From the NCBI GenBank assembly GCA_036937835.1, contig CM072874.1, positions 16,195,001 through 16,259,000 of the forward strand: a stretch of DNA of 64,000 bases, read 5' to 3'. Positions 34,648-47,893 of this stretch are shown here, piece by piece; positions within the stretch are counted from its first letter, which is position 1, and every line of letters begins with the position of its first letter. The DNA is from Pampus argenteus. Taxonomy: Eukaryota > Chordata > Actinopteri > Scombriformes > Stromateidae. The position numbers and the translations under genes were made by a program. The notes beneath the pieces are model-generated. The model worked only from the letters and a program-made list of their open reading frames with translations, was not told where the DNA came from and searched no databases.

Positions 34648-36251
34648 CGCAATCCTTTTGGTCTAAATAATGTCTTTTGTTTTATCACAACATAATGGCA
34701 GTCATCCTACTGTAGCTCCATTTACAGTATGGTTTCCTTAATAGCGAAAAGTGATTTCAAATCCATCACAGGCAGCGTCTTTCAGAAACAGTTAGTTAGT
34801 TTTGAGTCATCCAAAACAAACAAGGAACAATTCTCTGTTGAACAGAGAATTGACATGATTTGGATTCAGTTCGGCCAGCTTGAGGACACTGAAACGGCTG
34901 ATATAGTACTTGGAATTAATTTTTTTTATCCTTACGCCTCAGCAGGCACCTGCTCGGAAGAAACAACACATCTTTTTTGCGCATTCATCTGGAAACATTG
35001 TGTGCCTGTGCGGCTCATGTTTCCATCCGAGGTGTGGTATGCTCTGGCTCAGAGAGCAGAGCGTGCGGAACAGAAACTCTACAACCTTCGTCTCTTTGCT
35101 CCCTCCTTCTAGTTGCCGGCGAATAACAAGAACAAAAGCAAAAACAAAGTTGGCAGAGGAGTCAAAGAGAACCAGAAACAAAGCGACAGGAGCAGTAACA
35201 GGACAGGAGTGTCTTTTAAATCAAAAATAATGTTATTAATAGTCAAAACTAACCTACAATCTAAGAATAACTGATAAAAGAATGAAAACAAACCTTTCAA
35301 TATCAAAGAAGATAAGAATTCATGTCAACCAACACAAAGACCAAGTTATAACTCATTTGTAGGCTGTGGTAGACACCGTTGGAGTGGGTGAGGGGAGGGT
35401 GGGGGTGTGGGAGCAAATTAGAGGAGATTACATACATCGTGCCCCTTCTCGCCCTCGGTGTGGTTGAGTCTGCCGGCCCTGCCGTTGCGGCTTCGCTGGG
35501 TGTGGTCCCCATTGTGCCAGGAAGCGGGTCTGTTGGGGCTCGGGGAAAGCGAGGTGCCGGATGCTTTTTGCCCGTCCATCTTGTGCTTGGAGTTTTGTCT
35601 GGAAGAGCAAAGACACACAGTGACACACTATGTAAACCACACACTATGTAAATGTAATAATGTAATTACAGGTGTAATGATTTTAAGAGTGGGACCCAGT
35701 TTTTGTTTTGTCTTTTCACCCATGATCCACTAGAAATGTGTGGCACTTTATGTATCAGCAGAGACCCTGCTTTTTAATTTGCTGTGTTAGGGCTGTTTCT
35801 GGGCATCAACCATTTGGGCAATGGGCGTGTCATCCCCAGCCAATGAAAAATGAAAATTCAGAACCTATGAATCTATGCATTAGAGGCTTTAAATAGTAAA
35901 ATCTTTACTGGAGGGGGGGACTTGAAGTTAAACTCAGCGCCTTTAAGGAAGGAACAGTACTATGATCCAACCAGCATCCAGCAGAAACCATCTCAACCGA
36001 TCTGATTTAGTGTTCCGTACAACATGAAACATCTCACAGTGCTACCAAGATTTGTTCATGGAGCAGTCACTGCACTATTTGAGTACAGAGTGAGATGTCA
36101 CAGCCATTTAATGGGGGTTATTATAAGACATGCTGAGGAGCCCCATTTGTATCATAATCTATGCCCTGAGGACTGAAAATAAATGAGAGAGAGCCTAACA
36201 ATCACCAGGGCAACAGCTCGACAGTCAGTGTAGAAATATCAGTGAAAACTG

Positions 36252-36286
<35 letters not shown>

Positions 36287-39200
36287 TGTGTGTGTTTGTG
36301 GAGTCTACCTGGCAGGAGATTTGGAGGCGCTCCGAGTGGAGGACAGGGAGGCGCTACGGGAGCTACAGCAACTGCCTTGACGCTGTGAACTCCTACTGGG
36401 GGTCTCGCCAGGGGACCTGATAGATGACAACAAATGGCCAAACACACACACACACACACACACAGGGCCGTGGTTATGTACGCACACATCAGAGGGACAC
36501 ACATGCCACAGCGAGCTTAGTAGCCAATATCATGATATGTAAAGCAGTTCATGCACTGCCAAACACTTTCAATATATATTCTAATAAAGAGGGTGCAATG
36601 TATGGCATGAAAATTGTGTTGAAGTCACTCGTTATGCTTCTAAGATAGACTCGCTGCTTTACACTCTTTGACATTCTCCGCTAGTCGGAGCTGAGATAAT
36701 GGATGTAAAAATACCAATCTAAATTTATGAGAGACTGAACGTGATTCTGATTGTACTCATTGTTGAGAACTGAGACTATAGTTCACTGTTTGTTTTACTG
36801 TATGCAGAAAAACATATTATGCCGCATCCAACACATTGCATACTACGTGCATTCAGTTTCTTTCATTGAATCTGAAACTTTGTTATGCTTACACAGTATT
36901 TGTTTAGTGTCAGATTTTCCAGGCAGTGATTCTATATGTCTCACCTCTTTTTCTGTTTGTTCTTGTCTTTGTGTTTGTTCTTTGGGCTGCCCGATCTGAA
37001 AAAAAAAAAAAAGTAATATATAAGATAATGAGGCTGTGTACATTAAAGCGAGCAGGTAATATGCATTCCCTTTGTTTCAAAAAGAAAAAGAAGAAAAAGA
37101 ATCTCATTGTGCTTCCATGCTCACCCATGGATTGCATTGAATTGTGAACAAACAGTATGCAGATAGCAGATTGGTCAATAAGGACACCTTACACAAGAAA
37201 ACACACCATAATGCTTTGATGTACACCAATGTTGTTAAATGCGGTGATCATGTTTCACACACACCTGTATCTCCTCTTTTTCCTGGAGCCAGAGGCAGAT
37301 CTACAAAAGTAAAAAAACACCACAATCATTGTAGTGACGATCTCATGATAGTTACATCACATAATACTGAGTTATTCCTATATGCCACGACTGTGGAACA
37401 GCTCCAAGAGGGAGGCTTAACGAGTTATCCAGATAACTTTTACCAAGAAAATGATTTTTTTTGGCATCAATCCATGCTGCAAATTATCCGTATAACTCGG
37501 TAAACAAAGGTGGTGTTTTAAAATAAAAAAAAAAAAAGAATCCCAGAGACTGAAAAAAACAAACACTTATCTGTGCTGTCACCAATCTGTGTGCCACTTT
37601 TGTCATATTTTCCCATATTTTTATTTCTATGTTTTCATACATACATAATATCATCTACATAAAGGCAGTGAAGGTGTGAGCTTCCGATGTTGAGTTGAGC
37701 TTTATTTAGCAGCAGCGTGTTTACACTGACAACACAGATAATAGCTCGAATTCTGGATGAGGTCATTTTGACTATTAATATCTGTGTGCAAATACGCCTC
37801 TACACACACACACACACACACAGACAGAATATGAGAATATGTGTACTTTTTTGGATTGCGTATGTGCCAGCTCCTAAATAGAATATATCAGCATGTATTT
37901 CTGCACTTTTAATGATGTGCATGTGAGCGCCCTTATTGCTAACCAATGTAAAACACATGCCTATATATACATATGTGCAGGGATGTCTACAGGGAGCTCT
38001 GAGAGCCAGCTATCTCCGGTTACTCTTGTACAGGTGCTGGATGTCACGCTTATTTAAAAAAAAAAAAAATCTGGTAGAAGATGCCGCTCCCTGCGACAGA
38101 ACAGGAATAATAAATGTCGATGCTGAGATTCAGTGGCAATTCCCCTTTAACCACATACTGAGTATAATGATGGGGAGGACGGCCATTCCTCAGTCCTCAG
38201 TGTTCCACTGACACATCACCTCTGTATCACTTTCACCCTCATTGCAGTTTCCATGGTGATTAGTCAGACCAGTCTGTGAGAGTTGTTGCTATTTTCCTGA
38301 AGAGCCCTACATCTCCCCTGCTGTTTTACACACCTACAGCATGCAGTGGAGTGGGAGGGAGCGGGCAGCACAGAGTGTGTTGATTCACTGTGGCTCACTG
38401 TAAGAGGAGTAATAAAGCTGTCACAGTAATGTATGTGGATATGTGACTTAGAGCTGTGGCCTTAGTAGCAGCCCATGTTCCCCCACTGGAGGGGAAATCA
38501 GCTGGGGACTATATAGCATATGTGGTGTTGTTGCGGAGAGCTCATTATTCTTCTCCTCTCTCACACACCAGCTCCGCTATATCCCTCACCCCACTCTCTA
38601 CTAGAAGTACATGGATAGTTCAGAACATGCCCCCATGTGAGACGAATATAAATCCAAACAGAGCCCAAGCTGGAGCTATTACTATAAAGTGAGTTGTATA
38701 TTACAAACAAGCAGTGGTATACATTTTAGTGGGGCAGGATGGCAGTGCTCCCCCACCCCTCCATCACCATGCTAACATACACCTTAAAAGGGATATCAAG
38801 GGAGACTGTCTCTGGGGAGGAACCCTGCATGCCTAAACCATACATTATTCATATATCAACAGTACCTGCAATGCAGAGCAGCTTCGGTGTGAGGCTGGTA
38901 AGGAGGGAGGGAGGCGTGGGGCTGGTTGGGGGTGAGCGGGAGAGAGGACGAGGGGGGAGACTCGGATGTGCGTGGATGGATGAGCGGAGGGAAACAAGAG
39001 CGGGGCGGGTGCAGTCATGCTCAGCAATTTGGGGGGAGGCTCATTTTTCTTATGTTGCACGGCCTCATACAGGCTGGGTTATTAGAGCAACACATTTAGC
39101 TCCACTCCCCCCCGAGTCCGTCGGAGGACGGCAGAAATTAGAGGAGGAGGGCACTCTGCAATTGCTTATTGTCATTATGATATCCGAAGGCATCGCACAA

Positions 39201-42200
39201 GTATTTGTTGATGAGCTCTTTACCCATCGCCTCTTCCCTTCTTTATTTTTTCCTAATCTTTTTTTTCCATTACACCATAACCTCCTATTTATTCTTTCTT
39301 TCCTTTCTTGTGTTTCCTGTATTCCTTTCCTTGTTTTCCACTAATCCTTCTTTCCTTCCTCCTCCTTTTCTGTCTTTCTTCCTTTCTGTCTTGCCTTCCT
39401 TTTCATTCTTGTCTTTCTTTCCTTCCTCCCCCATCTCTTCCTTTCTTTTTTCTTCCTGTATTTGCTCCTTTCCTTCTTACATTCCCTTTTCTTCATTCCT
39501 TCCTTCCTTTGCTTCTCTCCTTTCTAACAATATAACCAACATAGAGAAAACGTATGAAATGTCATCCATAATAACAGAAAATGCCGTGCAAATATTCATG
39601 TCATGTAGTTTATATTGACCAATAAGTGAAACATCAAAAGTGTGTCTACATCTACATCACTGTGACATGACAAACTTTTGAAAAGTCAGAGTTGATCTTT
39701 CTTGTGATGACACACACACACACACACACACACAGAGACGCACTCACCTGTCACGTTTGTGTTTCTTCCCACTCTTTTTCTTCTTCTCTCTGCGAGTGGG
39801 TGACGAGCTGCCGAACCTATTAACGGAGAGAAGGAGACACATTTGCCAGGCTCAGATTCAGATTACTGCTAAATTTTGTCTTTTCATCATTGTGTTACAT
39901 TATATTACACTTCAGTGGGGATCATTGTTAGCAAAGGTTGTCATCCGACACTAGCTCAGCAGATTTTTTTGTTCAATTCATCTCATCTTCTTTTTAGCAC
40001 CGCTGTACCTTGTCCTTCACACACACACTCTCAGATTTGTTTCTTTTGCTGACTTTGTCAAAAGAAACAAGAAGATAAGACTGCGCTTCACTAATCACTC
40101 CCTACAGATTGTTTTTTCCCCCCCTTCACAATTGCAGTATCCGATGGCTCATTAGCAAAATTCACACCAAAATAATTGGAATCCCATTTCACAAAGCCAG
40201 AGTGTAATTATTCTGTCAACGAGGCTAGGGGATGAAAAAAGAAAGAGAAAAACTGAACCACTTCATCAGCGGAGGCCGCTCCCACTCACCGACTCCTTCG
40301 GCGGCTGGATTTCTTCTTCTTCCTTTTCTTTGGACGCGGGGATGGAGAGCTGCTCGATTTCCTCTTCAGTCTGAATTGGCCGCAGAGAACGGAGAACAAG
40401 AGGGAAAACAAGAGGGAGATTGAGTGGGGGAGAAAGGCAGAAATGGTTTGCAAGTGATTGTTATTGTAATATCTCTTCAGAAAGAATGAAATTTAGATTA
40501 TAGTTATTTGCTGTTGTACCGATAACAAGGTGACAAGGCGTCTATTTCCTCAATTCAGTCTGCAATAACACACAATATTCAATACTATATACCTTACAAC
40601 GAAAATTGCTTTCTGGGAAATTACACTTATATTAAATCCAATTCTGTGATGTGACAAATGCATGAGGCACAATCTGCATTATGCTTACAGTAGATAATGA
40701 GTGTGTGTTTATCTCAGAGTGCACACATTTTTATCTGGAGACCAGTTTTAATGTTGATGGATATTATAAAAGGAAATACCCAGAGGCCACGTGAAGGAGA
40801 TAATAGATAAATGACTTAATTAACCACTTGAGGGGTAAGAGCTGGTCAACACATCAGCATGATACGGTGTGTCTGTGTGCGTGTTTAAAAATGTGTTTGA
40901 CCTGTTGTCACTGTGGTAATCGTGGGCATAGTCTCCATCTTCATAGCCAACCAACTCAGGGTCCTCTTCATACTCGTTAGGCTGATAGTGCAGGTGGTTG
41001 ACCCTGAAAACACAAGAAGTGGGGGTCAGAAATGTGGAGTGTGTGTATATGTGTGAGTGTGTGTGTGTGTATGCCTGGTGATGGAACACAAAAAGGCACA
41101 AAAGTGTTTTCTGTAGCTGAACATGTAATATCAGTTGAAGAGAAGACACTTGAATCTGCAAGTGTGCGTTTGAGCTGCTGTGACCCGTTAAAAGTCATCA
41201 CAATAAGCAAGATGCCACAGCAGCCATGAAGCCATGTGAAAAAAAACAACAACTAATTGTTTCACTGTTACTCTTTGGTTGAAAAGTCAGAGGATCACTA
41301 AAATGACCGCAAATTACACGCCAAGCCATCCAATAGTTGTTAAGATAATCAACTAAAAAAACAGAAATGTCAACCTCATGGTGGCACTAGATTAAAAAAA
41401 AACAATGTCAAAAACTGTTCATTAATGTTGTAATGAGTAAAAATTCCCATCTGCCATCCAACATGGGTAAGACTTGGGTGTAGTTCTATAGTAACATCTG
41501 TAATCTTCCCTCACTCCAGCAGTGAGGATATCACAATCTCTCACACTCTAACAGCTCAGCTTGTGGGATTCATGTCTTCCTACTTGTTTCTCACACATAC
41601 TGTATTGTATATACAGACAGATGGCAGCACCCTCCTCCCTAATCCTCTGCCTCACTACCCCCTTCCCTCTCATGTGGCCTCCTCTGATCCAGCAGATCTG
41701 ACCTTGTTGGCTACACGAGGGCTTAAGAAACTGAAAAAAAAAACAAAAAAAAAACAACAACAACCACCACACTGATTATTTTGCCTCATGCAGTCCCATC
41801 TCTCTGACCCTAACTCTTCCCCTATTTTTACACACTCAACAGATAGCGCTCTGGGATTGATGGTACTTTTTTACATTAAAATGCAGCATATGAAAATACA
41901 GTGCATTGAGAGGTTATTTGGATTAGACTAACAATGACAGAGACATAACCCTAATGACTATGCGAGCATCCTCCATCAGTAAGAGAGAGATGAAAACAGG
42001 CAGGAGTAATGAGACGAAGATGGCCAAGCAACACGCAGACAAGACGTTAATAAAGCAAAGGAGAGTGCATCGCTAGTAAGGAGATCAAACACACATGGGG
42101 CCCACAATCAGAATGAACATCGAAGCATAGTGGAGAGGATGGGCGGACAAAGTAAGTGCTATAAAGTATCTGCAAGGAGTGTGTGTGTGCGCGTGTAGCG

Positions 42201-42353
42201 GATGTGAACGGGGGACACAGGCCTGGCGGTTTGTTAGGAAGAGACGAGGCAACAGAGACCTTAATTGGTTGAGCACCACTGGGCACAGCAGGAATGCCGA
42301 ATGCCAGCAAAATAACCTCTCTTCACAACGACAGTCCTTTCCACACACACAGA

Positions 42354-42388
<35 letters not shown>

Positions 42389-45300
42389 CTGCTCTGATGA
42401 ATAAACTTGCATTACAAAAATCATGTTAATTTGAATTCCAGCAACAAAAAAACAAAAAACAACAGTCTCAGAGAACAGAATAAATTGAGGACAGACGTAA
42501 ACAACTGTAGGCGGTGTGTTTGGGACACAGTTCACGGGAGAAATTTGACAGTAGACGCACATTGTAGGTTAATGGTACTCACTTTATCGATGCAAAAAAG
42601 AGGAAAACTTCATATTGGAAAGCGACACAATTAGGGAACATTTTGAGTAACAAAACGCAGGCCTAACTGAAACCTACCAAGACTGAACAAGCCACACATA
42701 AAGATCGTTTCCAACAACCGATTTTTTTTAGCCTTTCACAGTCAGGAAGGAGTAATTACACTGGACAACACACTGAATAAATGGTCTGTAATGACTGGAG
42801 ATCTGGCAGTAAATGACCTTGCAGATCCCGCGAGATTGGCAATTATTGTGTTCTTGTACCAGTACATCTCCCTCGGGTAACACACAAGTACTGACACTGT
42901 TCGCCAGTATTATAAACATATTTAAACAAAAACTTTAAACGGGAATGACTGATAGTGACGGGATTTAACAACTTCAGATTAGAGCCTCTACATATCACAC
43001 AATATGATTTCAGACCAACTGAACTCAGTACAGTATTCCTAATCGGCTCATCGGTCGTAATGTGTCCCTGTTGTAAGGTGTTTAACGAAGCATGAGGACT
43101 TTATTCTTTTACAACACGGTGCTCTAAACTCATTTAGAAAATTCACAGGACAGTCGCATTGCATTTCACATTAAAAAAAATGCTTTTCAGCTGCCAGTCT
43201 TTGTGCCTTGTCCTAGGAGTCTGTAGGGTTGAGATACATTCTCTGCCAAAAAGAGAAATTAACAACAATTGAAACTATCCAGTGGCCACCGCGATAAATC
43301 TCTCCATCCTGTCTCTAATCTTTTAAATGATGACATCCTCCAATATGCTGCAGACATCTGCCCATCCTGGTTATGATCAAGACGGCGTCCCTGTTAGTTA
43401 GATGAGTGAGTGTCCCTGCGCTTAATGGTGCCCTGGTGAGGCAGGAAGCTCCCCTTATTCAGCCAATGTCCCTGAGACTTGGCAGTGATGGACTATGGCC
43501 ACGGCCCTCCTCCGAGCTGCGGCACAGAGTAGTACAGCTTATTCATATCCCCTTCTCAGACCTGAAGGCCTGGATATATTTCTATTGCTGCCGAGAGTTA
43601 TAGTGTGTTATTCTAGGAGGAGGTAGGTGGAGGTCGGATTGATTACTGCTCAGGATGAGGGTGGACTGGTAGCTACTTTATGGTGGTTATAGTAAGATGA
43701 AGGATTGATCGTGTTTGGAGTTTAAGCTGTTACAGATCAATTCTGTGATCACAGTAGAAAAAAAATAACCTTCATGTTCTGGATGCACCCTTACGAGATA
43801 TCTGCATTAGTTCAACGGTGCATCCATTTCTATTGAAATAAAAATTTGCGCCAGTTTGCTGATGAAGAAACGGCTATGTAAAACCCAGGGTCAGCTCCTC
43901 CATTGATCCCGCTCCGATCGGACAGCCCATGCAGGTGCGTAAGCCTGAGCGGCTCGTAGAGGTTTTGCACACCGCATTCCTTCTCTCGCTCTGTGTTCCC
44001 ATCCTTTCTGCAGGAAATCAATGTGGGACATCGGTAAACACAGTTATGAGCTGGCACATCCATGCTTACTGCTGGCTGTTTATTACCAGTGTGTAGGAGT
44101 ATTAGGCTGCAGCTGATGGGCCCAACCTGTCAATAGTATCAGTCCCTGTGGAAAAGATGGCATCTTAACCTCCCAGCTGAGCAAGCTCAAACGTACCGAA
44201 GGCAGCAGTATGTTCGTGTAGAGAGGGTCGCACTCAGAACTATATCGTTCACTTGATTTAATTGTTCATCAACACAACGAAAACGTTTCGTGACAAACGA
44301 ACAATTAAATCAAGTGAATGATGTACTTCTGAGTGCGGCCTTCTCTACACAATATGGTAACATCCATTCTGGGAGAAGAATATATATTAATATCTATATA
44401 TTAGTATATCTACTGTGTTTTCAGCAGTACAGCCTCACAGAGCCACTAGCACGGACTCTTTTAGTTTTGTTGCTTTAAATTCAGCAGCAGCACTTTGTAC
44501 CTAAATTAAGATGAGATTAATAGCTACTGGGCACAGAATAGAAGTAGAGTAGCAGGACTTGTGGTTGTTACACATTTGTAACACCATTAAATAAACTCAT
44601 TATAAAAAAACAATTTGATTTGTTTGTTCTTCAGTTTTCTTTTTCTTTTGTCAACTTTGTTCAGGCAAGTCACGTCAATTTGCAACTCAATCAAAATATC
44701 TCATTTAAAAGCTTGTAAACTGAAAACTAAAAAGGAAACACACACACGGAATCACATGCACACAGTGACTGAGGCTCTCCTGAGTACATTAACTGAAGTG
44801 AGGGTCCCCTACTGTAATACCTATTAATGCAGGTGATTGTTCTTCTGCTTATTGCCAGTGGCAGCAAGTATCGAGGGAGAGTCGGTCATTTAGGGCCTAC
44901 AGCATAAGTTTGCCCCAAGGTTCATTACAACAAGCTTGCTTTCATATTCAGATTTAGACACTTGACTTGTAGAATCACAATGTTGGTCAGTGAGAGGTTG
45001 ATTACTTTAGACAGAGGTCTGTATGTATGTCTGTGTGTTGAAAATACAACCATCTTCAATCTTCCACATCAAGGCCTTTCAGGAGAGGGAGTGTTGACAC
45101 AATTTGAGCCGAGCTCTCTGACATCCTAACTAGGCTCAGAAGTGCCCTTGAGAGTGAACTAATGCTGCATACTTTCTGTATCTACATAAGTTTCTCTCTC
45201 CGGGCCACAAATGTTTCTTTGACTCATTCTACCGTACGCATGCATCCTCTGTATCTCTGCGGCCTGCCTCCTCGTTTCAGAGTGTGCTGGTTAAATGTCA

Positions 45301-47816
45301 GACACTGGCTGAGGTGCAGAGGAGGGAGAATCATTAGTCTGGTCCGCGAGACAGGAAGCATCAGCGTCATTATCAGTCATTAGTTCACAGACAGCAGGTC
45401 ACATCGCCACCACCGCACTGCCTCTCTTAATCATTCACACATACGGTATGGCGGACTGACTCAGGAGAGCTACCACGCCCACATCCTGCTGTTGCCGTCT
45501 CTCATGTTTTTTTTTGACGGATGAAGCCGTGTCCTTTCTGTGTGTGTTTCTGAGATGTAAATGGAGACTATACAAGCATTGATCTGTTTTTGATTCCTTT
45601 GATTCCATCTATGCGTGCCTCCGATGAGACGCTCTCCCTCCCACCTTGTGCCGAAAGCTAGAGCGGCTTAACGCTAAACGAATTGACAATTATCATGCCA
45701 ATCTTGGCCTCATTGGCTTCCAGCAGAGTTTAGAAGAGACGTTTAAAATGCTACTGATTATTTTCAACGCTGGGGTTTAACCACTCCTTGTGTATTCAGG
45801 GGAAGGAATCATCAGTCAAAAGCCGAGGATTCAAATTAAAACATATTGCACTTTTGCAATTATAGTCAATATTGTTTGTCTGCCTAAAGACATTTTTAGT
45901 TTGGCAGGCCATTTCTCAAAAGCTCTTTTTAAAATCAATTTGTGTTTGCACTGATATTTATTGCTGTCTAGTTTGTTTAGTGTCACATATTATAAAGCAT
46001 TTGTATTCATTTTGGAATTAATTTATCATCAAGGATACAAAACTCTATGTGTTTCCTAAAAAGTTACTGAAGAAAACTTTGTGTGAGGGAGAAAAGAGGA
46101 GAGGGAGGAAATAAAAAAGGAGGGAAAAAACCAACCTGAAGCGTGCATACGTCACTGGTTTTAATCTTAAGTAACTTACACTGGTTGCGTGTCTGAGCCC
46201 TCTCTGGTGATGACGCCCTCTTTGTCCATCAGCATCTGTCTGAATGTGCTCACTTTCTGTCGAATCTCTTCCTCTGTGTACCTGAGGATGGATATGAAGA
46301 CACACACACACATTCAGAGTTAACCAGAGACAAGTGTAAAAGCCGACAAACATGCAGCGACTTCAAGTAGCAGCGTTGATTGAAGACGGTCTCCTGATAA
46401 AAAAAAAAATTTATAATTTCGTTTAGCCAAATGATGTATTTTCTGATGAGTCACTGACAGCTTCTCCAAACCTCAGTGGGTTATTTGTTCTGATCCTGAC
46501 TGCGTGTCATGTTATATTCTGTGAGCAAGCGCTATAACTCGCTGAGCTGAGCGTAACTGTTGGGGCAGCGAGAAGGGTTTCCAACAAGCTGACACGGGCA
46601 GAACACTGCGGACTGCTGCGGTGGCATACTGTAGATACATATTCATATTTTCTCAATGAGGATCATTTTCAGGTACATTGTGGTTGTCAGCCGGCGCAAT
46701 AGCGGAACATGGAAATGATTTCATTGAGATTTGCTGCAGAACATAATGAATGTATCAAACACTCCTCCACACACAGTCTTTTTATACATACAGCTTTAGA
46801 CTTCCAGTTTGTGAATGACACAAGGAAGACCACAGGCTTGTAGCTGCAAGAATGGCAACAGCTCTGCGAGGGAGACAGTAATAATTCAACCTGCCTGTGT
46901 GAACGAGTGAAGGAACTTCTGTCCCGTTTCTATTTTACAGATTCTCAAAGGATTGCTATGCGGGTTGGCACATGGCCTCTTCAATTGCACTGTACACCGA
47001 GATGATCTCCCGGTGTATTCACACCATCCTTACACCATCGCTCCACATTCTGCTCTGTCTGTGGTAATGAGCTGTAATGATCTACAGAGGCAGAGAAACA
47101 TGAAGGGTAGAGAAGAGGGAGGCAGGGAGAAAAATGAATAAAGCCGTGAAAATGTGGCCAGGAGGCAGACATCACAGGCTGATTGGAAGCCTCTACCATT
47201 AATATCACACTGTAATGTTGATATCAAATTCAATAACAACAGCGTGTGTGAGGGGTGCCTGGAAGGTGCCAGTATGTTCAGATAAAGAATCATTATATGT
47301 ACCCAAATTCATAATGTACAGATCTTTGAGAACGGGTTTCAGACAGGGGATGCATTAGAACAGGAGCCAAAATGCATCAGTTTGCAAAATGCATCACTGA
47401 CTGCTTATAGCAAAGGAATGCTTTGTGTTCAGGTGGACTGGAAGTAAACCAGTTCTGCATTGCATAAAGTGCACACAACCTTAGTGTTGTTGATGCCACC
47501 ATCGGTAAGCTTCTTAAAAATGAATTTTTCCTGAAGCAAGCCTTGCGGCTTCATGACTGCATCCATGATAGACTATCACGTTTGGTAGTTCGGGTAATTC
47601 ACAGGCGCGTAGAGGTTCAAAAACCGAATTGCTCCCTACAGTACAATTCGGTTATTTATACATCCGCGCTAGAATATCATGTTGAAAGTCATCAGTTTGC
47701 TTATTATAGGACCCAGCTCCAAACCCAATTTTGATAATAGATTAACGGCGGTATTTTTTATATCGCTCGATAAGAGTCTCACATTATCACAGCGTGTTAA
47801 CGCCGTTAATGGCCCA

Positions 47817-47893
<77 letters not shown>

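Larger units (their letters stand above)
29071..35435 (-). other. srrm3: srrm3 intron 9, 6.4 kb, repeat-rich
   Basis: No exon is supported. It contains a 27-nt T run (29700-29726), a 20-bp tandem duplication and hairpin (30275-30317), a dispersed repeat copy (30690-31095), an AAAAG pentamer array (31757-31846), GA/GAAA tracts (32011-32053, 32160-32345), a G-rich tract (32477-32511), a long inverted repeat (33101-33705) and an AT microsatellite (34586-34648). The Lys/Glu-rich open frames near 31.6-32.3 kb are translated microsatellite. Confidence 0.8.
37301..39747 (-). other. srrm3: srrm3 intron 5, 2.4 kb
   Basis: No exon is supported. It contains a CA run (37802-37822), a 300-bp pyrimidine-rich tract (39225-39530) and a CA run beside the exon 5 donor (39710-39734). 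The 201-codon + strand frame at about 38,739-39,344 has no recognisable likeness. Confidence 0.75.
41004..46179 (-). other. srrm3: srrm3 intron 2, 5.2 kb
   Basis: No coding exon is supported. It contains TG-rich sequence (41036-41073), a dispersed repeat fragment (41270-41395), a 31-bp CA run (42355-42385) and a 135-bp foldback (44216-44350). The minus frame at about 43,830-44,063 has an acceptor-like CTGCAG, but it would break the frame-perfect join of exons 2 and 3. Confidence 0.75.

Noticed and set aside
35303..35651. Alternative minus frames over srrm3 exon 9
   Set aside because: Only one frame links exon 8 (phase 2) to exon 10 (phase 0) with valid splice sites.
38739..39344. 201-codon + strand frame in srrm3 intron 5
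   Set aside because: No family likeness, composition shifts along the frame, no splice or promoter context. Its end overlaps the pyrimidine tract.
39205..39618. Phe/Leu/Ser-rich 137-codon frame resembling a membrane protein
   Set aside because: It is the translation of a pyrimidine tract; hydrophobic residues result from TTY and CTY codons.
43830..44063. Possible extra srrm3 exon with CTGCAG acceptor reading KDGNTEREKECGVQNLYEPL
   Set aside because: It lies between exons 2 and 3, which join in perfect phase without it, and no good donor follows. It might be conserved noncoding DNA, but cannot be judged here.
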